A DNA stretch of 64,000 bases from contig JAFUXG010000035.1 in the NCBI GenBank assembly GCA_017470935.1, positions 1 to 64,000 on the forward strand, in the 5' to 3' direction. The notes under the pieces are model-generated. The model was not told the DNA's origin. It saw nothing but the letters and a program-made list of their open reading frames with translations, and did no database searches. Made by a program: the position numbers and the translations under genes. This stretch comes from Lachnospiraceae bacterium (GTDB lineage Bacteria; Bacillota; Clostridia; Lachnospirales; Lachnospiraceae). Numbering within the stretch: position 1 is the stretch's first letter; each line of letters starts with the position of its first letter. This document shows, one piece after another, positions 6,464 through 13,596 of this stretch.

Positions 6464-7477
6464 CTATTGACCGTTAGTAACAACCTCCTCGCAAAAATTA
6501 AAAGCAGGACATCCTCCCATGCATTGTTGTATATTCTTACATTTTTTACAATTCTTAGACACTAAAAATCTTTTTTCTTTTATTGTTTCGTTTAACCATC
6601 TTTTTCTTATCTCATCAATGGAATCACATGTAATATTCCCCATTACATGTGTTGTAAGATAACCGCAAGGAATAACAGCTCCTGTAGGTTGAACTACCAT
6701 CATTCTGGAACCAGCTGGACAAGATGCAACTTTAATAGAATCAGGGATTGTGGAATTTGGATTTACTGTACCTTCCATTAGTTTTATTTTCAAGCCGGGA
6801 AACATATTAGAGTTTTCTATATCTAAAATAGATTGTAGCGCTTCTGAGCGTTCTGCTATATTTGTAAATAATTCAGTATGTTTTAATGAATTACCCGCTG
6901 GTATAATATGTTTTATCTCCCAATCATATACACCCAGTTCTACAACAACTTCCGCTATTTCTTTTAATTCCTGAAAGTTTAGCTTATTTACTGTCGTTCT
7001 AATGCTAACTACAATTCCCGTTTCAATCAAAAAACGGATACCATTTAAAGTTTTTTTAAAAGATCCTTCACCTCTTAACAAATCGTGGGAAACTGAATTA
7101 GCACCATCTAAAGAAACTCTTGCCTCTTTAATTCCTGAATCTAGCATTTTTTGGGAAAGCGATGATGTAATAAGTGTTGCATTTGTTCCTATAATGATGG
7201 GTATTGATTTTTTTGATGCGTATGATGCGTATTCTAATAAAGAGGGGTGTGTTAAAGGTTCTCCACCTGTGAAAAACAAACGAGGAGCTTCTAATTCAGC
7301 AAGTTGATCAAATAGATTGTACCACCATTTATCATCAAGTTTTTCCCCCGAAATATCTTCTGTTGCAAAACAATGCCGACATTTCTGGTTGCAGTCATGC
7401 GTTATTGCGGCAAATAAGGTAAAAGTATTTTTACAAGAAGGAAACCAGGGATCTGAAGTATATACAACCTGCCTCAC
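6464..7477 (-). CDS. Radical SAM/SPASM-type peptide maturase
   Basis: This is a 337-residue enzyme. The radical SAM cluster motif is CNQKCRHC (Cys29, Cys33, Cys36), which binds the 4Fe-4S cluster that cleaves S-adenosylmethionine. GGEPL follows near residue 72. The C-terminus has a cysteine-rich SPASM-like region: CGYLTTHVMGN, then CKKCKNIQQCMGGCPAF. Such enzymes make carbon-carbon or thioether crosslinks or epimerise residues in ribosomal peptides, though some act on other substrates. The start is GTG overlapping the reductase stop codon by one base, with AAAGGAGG upstream, so translation is coupled. It is the last gene of its cluster and a terminator follows directly. The substrate is unknown; the small ORF at 10274-10417 is the only obvious peptide candidate. 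Confidence 0.85.
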   Translation of the reverse strand: MRQVVYTSDPWFPSCKNTFTLFAAITHDCNQKCRHCFATEDISGEKLDDKWWYNLFDQLAELEAPRLFFTGGEPLTHPSLLEYASYASKKSIPIIIGTNATLITSSLSQKMLDSGIKEARVSLDGANSVSHDLLRGEGSFKKTLNGIRFLIETGIVVSIRTTVNKLNFQELKEIAEVVVELGVYDWEIKHIIPAGNSLKHTELFTNIAERSEALQSILDIENSNMFPGLKIKLMEGTVNPNSTIPDSIKVASCPAGSRMMVVQPTGAVIPCGYLTTHVMGNITCDSIDEIRKRWLNETIKEKRFLVSKNCKKCKNIQQCMGGCPAFNFCEEVVTNGQ

Positions 7478-8055
7478 TATTTATCCTCCTTTAACCGTAT
7501 GGTATTCTCAACAATTTGTTTTCCTAATTCCTGAACCGCTTTGATCCCATTTATATCCTTTTCAGCATCCCCATATTTAGTTGCTATAATTTGCGCGCCA
7601 ATACCAGGATTTGATTTGATAGGCACAGCAATCATTCCTTGTGAGCCAAAAAAATGGAGTATAGTATCGATAACATTAGCATGTCCCCAAACCTTACCTA
7701 CAGCTATAGCTCCCCCTATTTTCCCACTCAATTGATTTCCTTGTAGTTTTAATGGACGACACCGATCAAGTAAACATTTTAGTCCACCAGAAATACCGCC
7801 ATAATATACAGGGCTTCCTATAATTAAAGCATCTGCTTCTGCTATTTTAGGTAACAGCTTTTTCATTCCATCATCAAGATGACATACTGCTGTTTTACAT
7901 TTCCCACACCCATCGCATGGATATATTTTGTAATCAGTCAAACATATCTCCTCAACGTCAGCACCTAAATCTTGAGCAGATTTCAATGCAGATTGAACTG
8001 CAAACTCTGTGTTACCACCTTTTCTTAAAGAACCAACAATTCCTAATACTTTCAT
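7477..8055 (-). CDS. NAD(P)H-dependent FMN reductase / iron-sulfur flavoprotein
   Basis: This 192-residue flavodoxin-like protein has its start set at 8055 because GGAGG precedes it; the upstream ATG at 8067 overlaps that site. The phosphate-binding loop GSLRKGGNTE sits near the N-terminus, and GSPVYYGGISG near 80-90 binds flavin. Between them, CDGCGKCKTAVC supplies closely spaced cysteines as in iron-sulfur flavoproteins. It would supply electrons, most plausibly to the radical SAM enzyme whose start codon overlaps its stop. This is a common pairing, and the electron-donor role is inferred from it. No signal or membrane segment is seen, so it acts in the cytosol. Confidence 0.85.
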   Translation of the reverse strand: MKVLGIVGSLRKGGNTEFAVQSALKSAQDLGADVEEICLTDYKIYPCDGCGKCKTAVCHLDDGMKKLLPKIAEADALIIGSPVYYGGISGGLKCLLDRCRPLKLQGNQLSGKIGGAIAVGKVWGHANVIDTILHFFGSQGMIAVPIKSNPGIGAQIIATKYGDAEKDINGIKAVQELGKQIVENTIRLKEDK

Positions 8056-8223
8056 ACTTACCTCCATTCTTTAAATAAACTCATTATTTATAATTCTTTT
8101 TGCTTTAGAATTATATTGAGAACTTGCCTTTTTACAACTCTAACCGCTTTAATGCGCAAATATTAAATTTAAAAGATCAATATTTGGTAATAAATATCAT
8201 AAGTTGATTAAATAAGTACTATA

Positions 8224-10269
8224 CTAATCAAAAATTACTTTTTCTAACTCTGTTATATTAGGTTTTGATTCAGGGCTCCGAATTACCGGACGCCTTTCTT
8301 TTAAATTGATATCTGCTATAAGCATCCCCTCCTGTTCTTCATTATTGAAAGATATAATTTGATATTGGTATTTATTTTCAACCCGTTTTAATTTAGTTAA
8401 GTATATCCTATCCATAAACCCAAAAATGCTAGATAGACCATCAGTATAAAACCCATCCGTTGAAAATAGGCAGTTAGAATAAAGTATATATATACCTCTC
8501 TGACAATTTTGGCACTTTAAATTCATTTTTTCAAAAAATCGAGGAGAATCACCATTCATGCTTACGACACAAAGGAAATCAATATCACTATTACATACGT
8601 CCTCTACCAATGAATCATTCAAAAAATCAGCACAAATCAAAACTCCAAAGCTACCCACAACAGTATTCAAAAAGACAGTAACCTCTGAACCTTTAACGAT
8701 TCCAGTATCTTTATTCGGTGATATTTCAAATGGCGAGGGATGTATCTTTTCTATGATATACGGTTTATCTCTACCAGGAAAGGCAACCGGACAACAATTT
8801 ACTCGCCTTTTGTCATAATAGCTACCACCAATTATTACCATATTATTTGCATTTGCAATCTGTTGGAGATGTTCATTTAACGACTCATCCCCTGAAAGTT
8901 CTGGCATTATAAGAAAATTTAAATTATACTTTGATGCTTTCAAAAACACATGATCTAGAACATTAGGAAGTTTCAACAAATCAGGCTTATATAGTTGTTT
9001 TTCGTTCATAGTCAAAATGCCATTTAAATCTAATTGGGTTATACCTACACGAATATGGTCCTTTTTCTTCTCTGCAAAATCAATAACTTTTACATTAGAT
9101 TCTTTGGCAACATTCAATGCATCTGAAGCGCCAGGAAATATATTATTTTGTATCTTTTTACCATTATCAAGTAATACAGTTGCTTTTTTCCAACATGATA
9201 TTAATTGTTGACGGAAATAATTTACATATACAGGATTATTGTCAGTCACAATATAATCAGAGGACAAACCGGAATGTATACTTGTAAATACTGTTATTCC
9301 ATCAATTATAACCATGTCTAAAGATTGGGCTTCATTAGTCTGTTCAGAATATGCTAACGAAAAATGTATATTTCCTTCAAATCTTCTTAATTCATCTAAT
9401 ACTGTAACCATACTAATTGGATAATTTCCTACAATCACGCACTGACAATAAATGTTTCTTAGCATATCTGGTGTTAAACAGTTAAGATATTCAATACATG
9501 CAGAGCAAAGTTTATTACTATCAGAATAAAAAAATAATAATTCAACGCTTCTTTTAGCATTAAAAACGTTATTAAACGACTTAACAGTAGTTGAAAAAAT
9601 ACTATCTTTAGAATATCCCTTTAAAAATTTACCCACAAGAAGTTTCCCTTGTTTTTTCTTATCGTTAGTGTCCATAACGTATGTACTCGGTACAATATAC
9701 GGTTCACATTCCGGTGTAAATTTGTCAAATAAAGATAACAAAGTTTCACTAGTAAAGAATTGATGAACATTTTTCACTTCTGGTCCTGTTGTATCTAAAA
9801 AAGTATTATCATCTATCATAGTTCCTGTTCCATATCTATAATCATCTGTTGATAGAACAGCTACTAAAACTCTCCCCCCAGGAATCAACGCCCTATATAT
9901 TTGCTCTACTAGTTCCTTCGATTCACACGGTCGGGCATGATGGATCGCTGTAGCAGTTACAAATGCGTGTATGCTTTCGTCTTCAAACGGGAGATTATTT
10001 GATGTTTGATGAACCGTTTTGATATCGAGATGTTTATCATATGCACGTCCTTCTACAGTTTCTAAATGCAATTCAGAAGAATCATAAGCTATAACCTCTA
10101 GACCTAATTCAGCTAAAGCAATTGAATTTCCTCCTACTCTACATCCCAAGTCAACAACGACATTTAATCCAATTCGGCGCAATTCGTATCCGAAATCAAT
10201 GATACACGGTAGCGGATCTTTCCATATAAATTGATTTTGTTGTCTTTTGGTCGGTTCATAATTATTCAT
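8224..10269 (-). CDS. SAM methyltransferase - nitrilase (CN hydrolase) fusion
   Basis: This is a 681-residue, three-part protein. Residues 35-140 are a class I methyltransferase: VVDLGCRVGG as motif I, AYDSSELHLE as the SAM-ribose acidic region, and a later GGRVLVAVLS strand. Residues 215-400 form a middle alpha/beta domain I cannot name (RSVELLFFYSD, CVIVGNYP). Residues 405-650 are a carbon-nitrogen hydrolase with a complete Glu-Lys-Cys triad: MPELS (Glu457), EKIHP (Lys508) and LICADF (Cys546). The nitrilase part would cleave an amide or nitrile, or form an amide with an amine. The stop of the small ORF upstream overlaps its AGGAGGA ribosome site, so the two are probably coupled. The role in the radical-SAM cluster, perhaps tailoring a peptide or small molecule, is inference. 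Confidence 0.8.
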   Translation of the reverse strand: MNNYEPTKRQQNQFIWKDPLPCIIDFGYELRRIGLNVVVDLGCRVGGNSIALAELGLEVIAYDSSELHLETVEGRAYDKHLDIKTVHQTSNNLPFEDESIHAFVTATAIHHARPCESKELVEQIYRALIPGGRVLVAVLSTDDYRYGTGTMIDDNTFLDTTGPEVKNVHQFFTSETLLSLFDKFTPECEPYIVPSTYVMDTNDKKKQGKLLVGKFLKGYSKDSIFSTTVKSFNNVFNAKRSVELLFFYSDSNKLCSACIEYLNCLTPDMLRNIYCQCVIVGNYPISMVTVLDELRRFEGNIHFSLAYSEQTNEAQSLDMVIIDGITVFTSIHSGLSSDYIVTDNNPVYVNYFRQQLISCWKKATVLLDNGKKIQNNIFPGASDALNVAKESNVKVIDFAEKKKDHIRVGITQLDLNGILTMNEKQLYKPDLLKLPNVLDHVFLKASKYNLNFLIMPELSGDESLNEHLQQIANANNMVIIGGSYYDKRRVNCCPVAFPGRDKPYIIEKIHPSPFEISPNKDTGIVKGSEVTVFLNTVVGSFGVLICADFLNDSLVEDVCNSDIDFLCVVSMNGDSPRFFEKMNLKCQNCQRGIYILYSNCLFSTDGFYTDGLSSIFGFMDRIYLTKLKRVENKYQYQIISFNNEEQEGMLIADINLKERRPVIRSPESKPNITELEKVIFD

Positions 10270-10273
10270 AGTA

Positions 10274-10417
10274 CTATCCTCCTGTATTTTCGGACCGTTT
10301 CATATTAAAGCAATAACTTATAATTGGGTTAAAGCTAAAAAACTTGTCTCTTGCAATATCCATTACTGATAAATTTTTGAATAATTTTTTAACCGATAAT
10401 TGGCTATTACCCTTCAT
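10274..10417 (-). CDS. Small ORF upstream of cluster, possible peptide precursor or leader
   Basis: This is an open frame of 47 codons from the ATG at 10417, or up to 65 from 10471. It ends 4 bases before the methyltransferase-nitrilase start, and its stop lies within that gene's ribosome site. The peptide has a basic N-terminal half (SVKKLFKNLS), a MDIARDKFFSFNPIISYCFN middle and a polar end with two terminal glycines (ENTGG). A promoter-like TTGAAT-17-TACAAT lies between it and the 23-bp element, so it would be the first thing transcribed from that site. No good ribosome site is visible for either start, which weakens the call. Next to a radical SAM maturase it could be a RiPP precursor, with aromatic, Cys and Asn residues in the C-terminal half. 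I do not recognise the family. Confidence 0.4.
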   Translation of the reverse strand: MKGNSQLSVKKLFKNLSVMDIARDKFFSFNPIISYCFNMKRSENTGG

Positions 10418-10471
10418 ACATGTATAATTTTTACATATATATACAAATTGTAAATCTTTTCTAACCCACAT

Positions 10472-10494
10472 TCAATACGAATGTCGATTTTTGT
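10472..10494 (-). promoter_or_regulatory. 23-bp element upstream of radical-SAM cluster
   Basis: This is identical over 23 bp to 6344-6366 upstream of agrD, same orientation. On the minus strand it overlaps or abuts a promoter-like pair, TTGAAT and TACAAT with 17-base spacing. Placement just upstream of -35 fits an activator site for the AgrA/LytTR regulator encoded at 11882-12622. Binding itself is inference. Confidence 0.65.
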
Positions 10495-10556
10495 CGTTTT
10501 AAGTGCACCTTTTTGCAAAAAACACCACCCTACTCGGATGGCATTCTGTTATTCTT

Positions 10557-11873
10557 CTATATTTTTAATATTGTCAATACCGATGTAAATATCCCATCTT
10601 CTACAAAGCTTTCCATATATCCTCCATACTTTTCTGCTATCTTATCTACACTTTTTAAACCTATTCCATGTAAACCCTTTTCCTTTTTGGTTGTGTGATA
10701 TTTACCATTTTCTTTTTTGAGTTCTCCCTTATAATGATTTGTTATCTTTACAATATTGAAACTCCCATCATTATCGGTAAATATCCGAATGGTTACTTTT
10801 TTATCATCCGTTTCTTTGGCTGCCCGTACGGCATTATCTAACAGATTTCCCATCATTGCTATTAAGTCTGCATCCGATACCATCTTCATGTTTGTTCCGG
10901 GCTCCACATATATATCCAGCTCCACTCCCACATTTTCTGCCTCAGCATTCTTCCCTGACAGGACTGCATTTAATACAGGATTGTCACTGTACATATATAC
11001 TGCATTATTATGAAGCTCTATTTCAAGATCATTCAGTACTGATACTATGCTTTCACTATCTCCATCCTTGGCAAGCTCTCCTATGGTCTTCAGGTGGTGG
11101 CTTATGTTATGGATGAATTCCTGCTGCTCTTCGTCCTTATTTTTGATATGGTCATAATATGAGAGATCCATTTCCTGACGTCGTATCAATAATGTCTGTT
11201 CTGCATTCTTATATAACTCTTCTGCATATTTGTTAAATGCATTGAATATGAATATATTGCCCACCAGCATCAGCAAAAAACTTATGCAGAGTAACACTTT
11301 GCTATGATACTGCATACCTTTAACTATTCCGGAATAATATGTCAGCATCATTATTCCAAAACATGCTGTAGGTATACATATATAATACATGAACAACCTT
11401 CCGTTCTTCATTAGACTTTTTGAATTTCCATAGAACTGTTTTACCAATGCAAATACCACATACGTCAACAGCTTCATGGCAAATATAAACCATAATATTT
11501 CAGTATAAATGGCAGTTCCACTTTTCTTCTCTATATATGATGGCATATTTATCAGTATACTGAACAAAAATTCACATCCCCATCCCACCATTACTACGAT
11601 CGAATAATACACAATTCTGGTTCCAATATCCGTCTTGAACAGCAGCGTGAAATATATCCATGTTACGGTCAGTGATGTTATTAGATTTATATATGAATTG
11701 TCCTTTGTATTAGCAGTAAACATTATACCTACTGCCGTCATACTTATTATCAGTCTTTTCCATGCTTCTTCAAATTCACTTCTATACTCAAAATAAGCAC
11801 TGAAAAAATCATAAAAGATATATATATCAAATACACAACCTGCCAGCAGTATAATTTTTTCTATATATTCCAT
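10557..11873 (-). CDS. AgrC-type GHKL sensor histidine kinase
   Basis: This 438-residue protein starts at 11873, 8 bases after the regulator's stop, with AGGAG upstream. Residues 1-215 hold about six to seven hydrophobic segments, as in AgrC-type peptide receptors. The phosphoacceptor region is FIHNISHHLKTI (probable His255). The ATPase domain has NLLDNAVRAA (N box) and GLHGIGLKSVDKIAEKYGG (G box). The topology and partner match receptors of cyclic thiolactone peptides, so its probable ligand is the AgrD product encoded about 4 kb downstream on the same strand. It lies at the end of the agrA-agrC pair. The 3' end is followed within 65 bases by the 23-bp element of the next unit. No agrB is found beside it, which is unusual for an agr locus. 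Confidence 0.85.
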   Translation of the reverse strand: MEYIEKIILLAGCVFDIYIFYDFFSAYFEYRSEFEEAWKRLIISMTAVGIMFTANTKDNSYINLITSLTVTWIYFTLLFKTDIGTRIVYYSIVVMVGWGCEFLFSILINMPSYIEKKSGTAIYTEILWFIFAMKLLTYVVFALVKQFYGNSKSLMKNGRLFMYYICIPTACFGIMMLTYYSGIVKGMQYHSKVLLCISFLLMLVGNIFIFNAFNKYAEELYKNAEQTLLIRRQEMDLSYYDHIKNKDEEQQEFIHNISHHLKTIGELAKDGDSESIVSVLNDLEIELHNNAVYMYSDNPVLNAVLSGKNAEAENVGVELDIYVEPGTNMKMVSDADLIAMMGNLLDNAVRAAKETDDKKVTIRIFTDNDGSFNIVKITNHYKGELKKENGKYHTTKKEKGLHGIGLKSVDKIAEKYGGYMESFVEDGIFTSVLTILKI

Positions 11874-11881
11874 AACCACTC

Positions 11882-12622
11882 CTAATATTTCCGTGATTTA
11901 TATTTTGCAAACGCCTGCCGTAGCTGTTTTTCTTTTGATCTGGCTATTGACAATATCGTACCATCACTTAATTCCAGCTCCTTTGTGCCTTTTCTTTTTA
12001 TATGATCTAGATTTACTATGTAACTATTATGGGCATACTCAAATCCAAAATCTTTGAGTTCATTATATAGCACATCTATCTTTTTCCTGCTTATCAGCCG
12101 CTTATCATACTCAAATTTTACCGCTTCAGGACTAACATATATTCTGCTTCCGTTTCTTGCAATTGCTATGTACAGTATGTCGCATAAATTCAATTTTACA
12201 TCCTGATATCTGAAAGTTCCAATCACTACAGGCTCTATTACCTTGCTTTTCATTTCCCTGATCACAGCTTCAAGCTCTTTCAGCATATGTTTCTCTGTGT
12301 ACTCTTTTAGCAGATACCTGAAGGGCGTTGTCTCAAATGATTCAACCGTTGGCTGGCATACCCCGGAACAAAATACTATTACAGATGATGGAAATTCCTG
12401 TCTGAATAGTTTTGCCGTTTTGTTTCCATCATATTCTTTTAACTGCATGTCCAATATCAGAAGGTCTATTCTTTCTACGCTTTTTGTTCCATTTATTAAT
12501 TCTTCTCCCGACTCATACTCATAGAAAAGCACCTCTTCTTTATTAATGCCGCTGTCCAACAACATTCTCTTCATGTACTTTATATAATTAATATCATCGT
12601 CACAGATTGCTATATAATACAT
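11882..12622 (-). CDS. AgrA-type LytTR response regulator
   Basis: This 246-residue regulator has a receiver domain with DDD near residue 8-10, the phosphoacceptor Asp58 in LLILDMQL and a conserved Lys near 105 (LLKEYTEK). The C-terminal LytTR DNA-binding domain spans about residues 140-240 (DILYIAIARNGSRIYV, then FGFEYAHNSYIVNLDHI). LytTR proteins bind pairs of direct repeats upstream of weak promoters. The two identical 23-bp elements at 6344 and 10472 are the natural candidate targets. It is the promoter-proximal gene of the pair and AgrC follows after 8 bases. Its own promoter lies in 12623-12696, a short AT-rich stretch. Confidence 0.9.
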   Translation of the reverse strand: MYYIAICDDDINYIKYMKRMLLDSGINKEEVLFYEYESGEELINGTKSVERIDLLILDMQLKEYDGNKTAKLFRQEFPSSVIVFCSGVCQPTVESFETTPFRYLLKEYTEKHMLKELEAVIREMKSKVIEPVVIGTFRYQDVKLNLCDILYIAIARNGSRIYVSPEAVKFEYDKRLISRKKIDVLYNELKDFGFEYAHNSYIVNLDHIKRKGTKELELSDGTILSIARSKEKQLRQAFAKYKSRKY

Positions 12623-12696
12623 ATCTGCCTCCTGTATATAATCTTAATGTATAATTAATATATTTTTCTCTATCTGATTAAAAGCTTTATTATACT

Positions 12697-13014
12697 TTAT
12701 GATTTTAAGTAGGCTTCTATTATATTGTACAACCTTTGTTTGCTGCTGTTATCTAGTTTTTCAGCCTCTTTATAATAATTAGACATCTTTATCCTGCACT
12801 CTTCATCCAATACATCCTGCAAAAGGTCATCCGATGTAACCTTTAATGAATTTGCTATCTTTATTATGACCTCAAGACGTGGTATCTTCTCACCACGTTC
12901 AATTGTTCCCAAATAATTTGCGGAAATACCTGCCATTTCTGATACTTCTTCACGTGTCAATCCCTGCTGGTCTCTTTTTTCCCTGATTCTTTTTCCTATG
13001 CATTTCAAATCCAT
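12697..13014 (-). CDS. XRE-family (Cro/CI HTH) regulator
   Basis: This is a 105-residue protein. The start at 13014 (MDLKCIGKRIREKRDQQGL) has a CGGAGGA site at proper spacing; earlier in-frame codons lack one. A Cro/CI-type helix-turn-helix covers residues 5-62, with LTREEVSEMAGISANYLGTI as the two DNA-binding helices and a typical ERGEKIPRLEVIIKIANSL segment. The C-terminal 40 residues are helical and may dimerise. It lies upstream of the agrA-agrC pair on the same strand with a 74-base gap, so it may be its own unit. The divergent small RNA gene at 13242 starts about 230 bases away. The target is unknown. Confidence 0.88.
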   Translation of the reverse strand: MDLKCIGKRIREKRDQQGLTREEVSEMAGISANYLGTIERGEKIPRLEVIIKIANSLKVTSDDLLQDVLDEECRIKMSNYYKEAEKLDNSSKQRLYNIIEAYLKS

Positions 13015-13206
13015 CGGCAAGTCCTCCGTATGTAATAATAGTCGACTAATAGTATAAATGATTTGATTTTCATTATACATACTCTAGCAGTATATTCAAG
13101 CTTCTAATGGTGTATATTAAGCAAGAGCTTTTCATTTAAAAACTTTAATCTATAAATACTATATAAAAGCCTAATTAATTATTTCAGGATTTGGAGTAAA
13201 ATTCTA

Positions 13207-13235
13207 TTGACTTTTATAATCTATTTGCATATAAT
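13207..13235 (+). promoter_or_regulatory. Consensus sigma-A promoter for small RNA
   Basis: TTGACT (13207-13212) and TATAAT (13230-13235) are separated by exactly 17 bases. Predicted transcription starts near 13242. A complete promoter and terminator 60 bases apart with no ORF between them mark a short independent transcript. Confidence 0.85.
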
Positions 13236-13241
13236 AAAGAT

Positions 13242-13320
13242 ACAAGGAAACCCTTTTTCGGAGTGAATTGGGTATTAATATGATTTCAACGAAAAGGGAC
13301 TTAGGATGAGTCCCTTTTTT
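13242..13320 (+). ncRNA. Candidate small RNA of about 80 nt
   Basis: Transcription from the consensus promoter at 13207-13235 would run into a strong terminator (stem GGGACT 13296-13301 with AGTCCC 13309-13314, then six Ts). Within the transcript, CCCTTTTTCG (near 13251) can pair with CGAAAAGGG (near 13290). That pairing competes with the terminator stem because both use the GGG at 13296-13298. This suggests two alternative folds, as in attenuators or sRNAs. A 9-codon frame (MISTKRDLG) lies inside but has no good ribosome site. I do not recognise a known RNA family. No gene on the plus strand follows, so it is not a leader. Confidence 0.6.
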
Positions 13321-13596
13321 ACTTTGTCATCCTACACCGTCACGATTTACACATTTTTTTATCCATTAATATATGTGATGTTATGGATCAGGACAATGCA
13401 GAATACAAGAGATGGTTCTTTTCTTGTTCGCATAGCACAGGCTAGATACTCCAAATATACACAAGCATTTCCACTCACAAGCAAAAGGAAATCCTTGAAA
13501 ACAATCATCCACGCAATAGCATGAAAGTATATTAATTACCCATATTAATAAGGCGCACATTTTATTGTGCGCCATCAAAGTAATTAGCTATATATC
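13321..13596. other. Non-coding stretch with a hairpin ending the NACHT pseudogene
   Basis: I see no convincing gene here. Short frames near 13387-13450 encode fragments without start signals and could be the remnant of a lost gene. A perfect 8-bp stem (GGCGCACA 13552-13559, TGTGCGCC 13566-13573) lies about 25 bases after the stop of the minus-strand pseudogene and probably ends its transcription. Confidence 0.5.

Noticed and set aside
10274-10471. Possible second AgrD at the start of the radical-SAM cluster
   Set aside because: The peptide lacks the Cys ring followed by Q-P-x-x-P and has no hydrophobic leader of the AgrD type; kept only as a possible precursor or leader.
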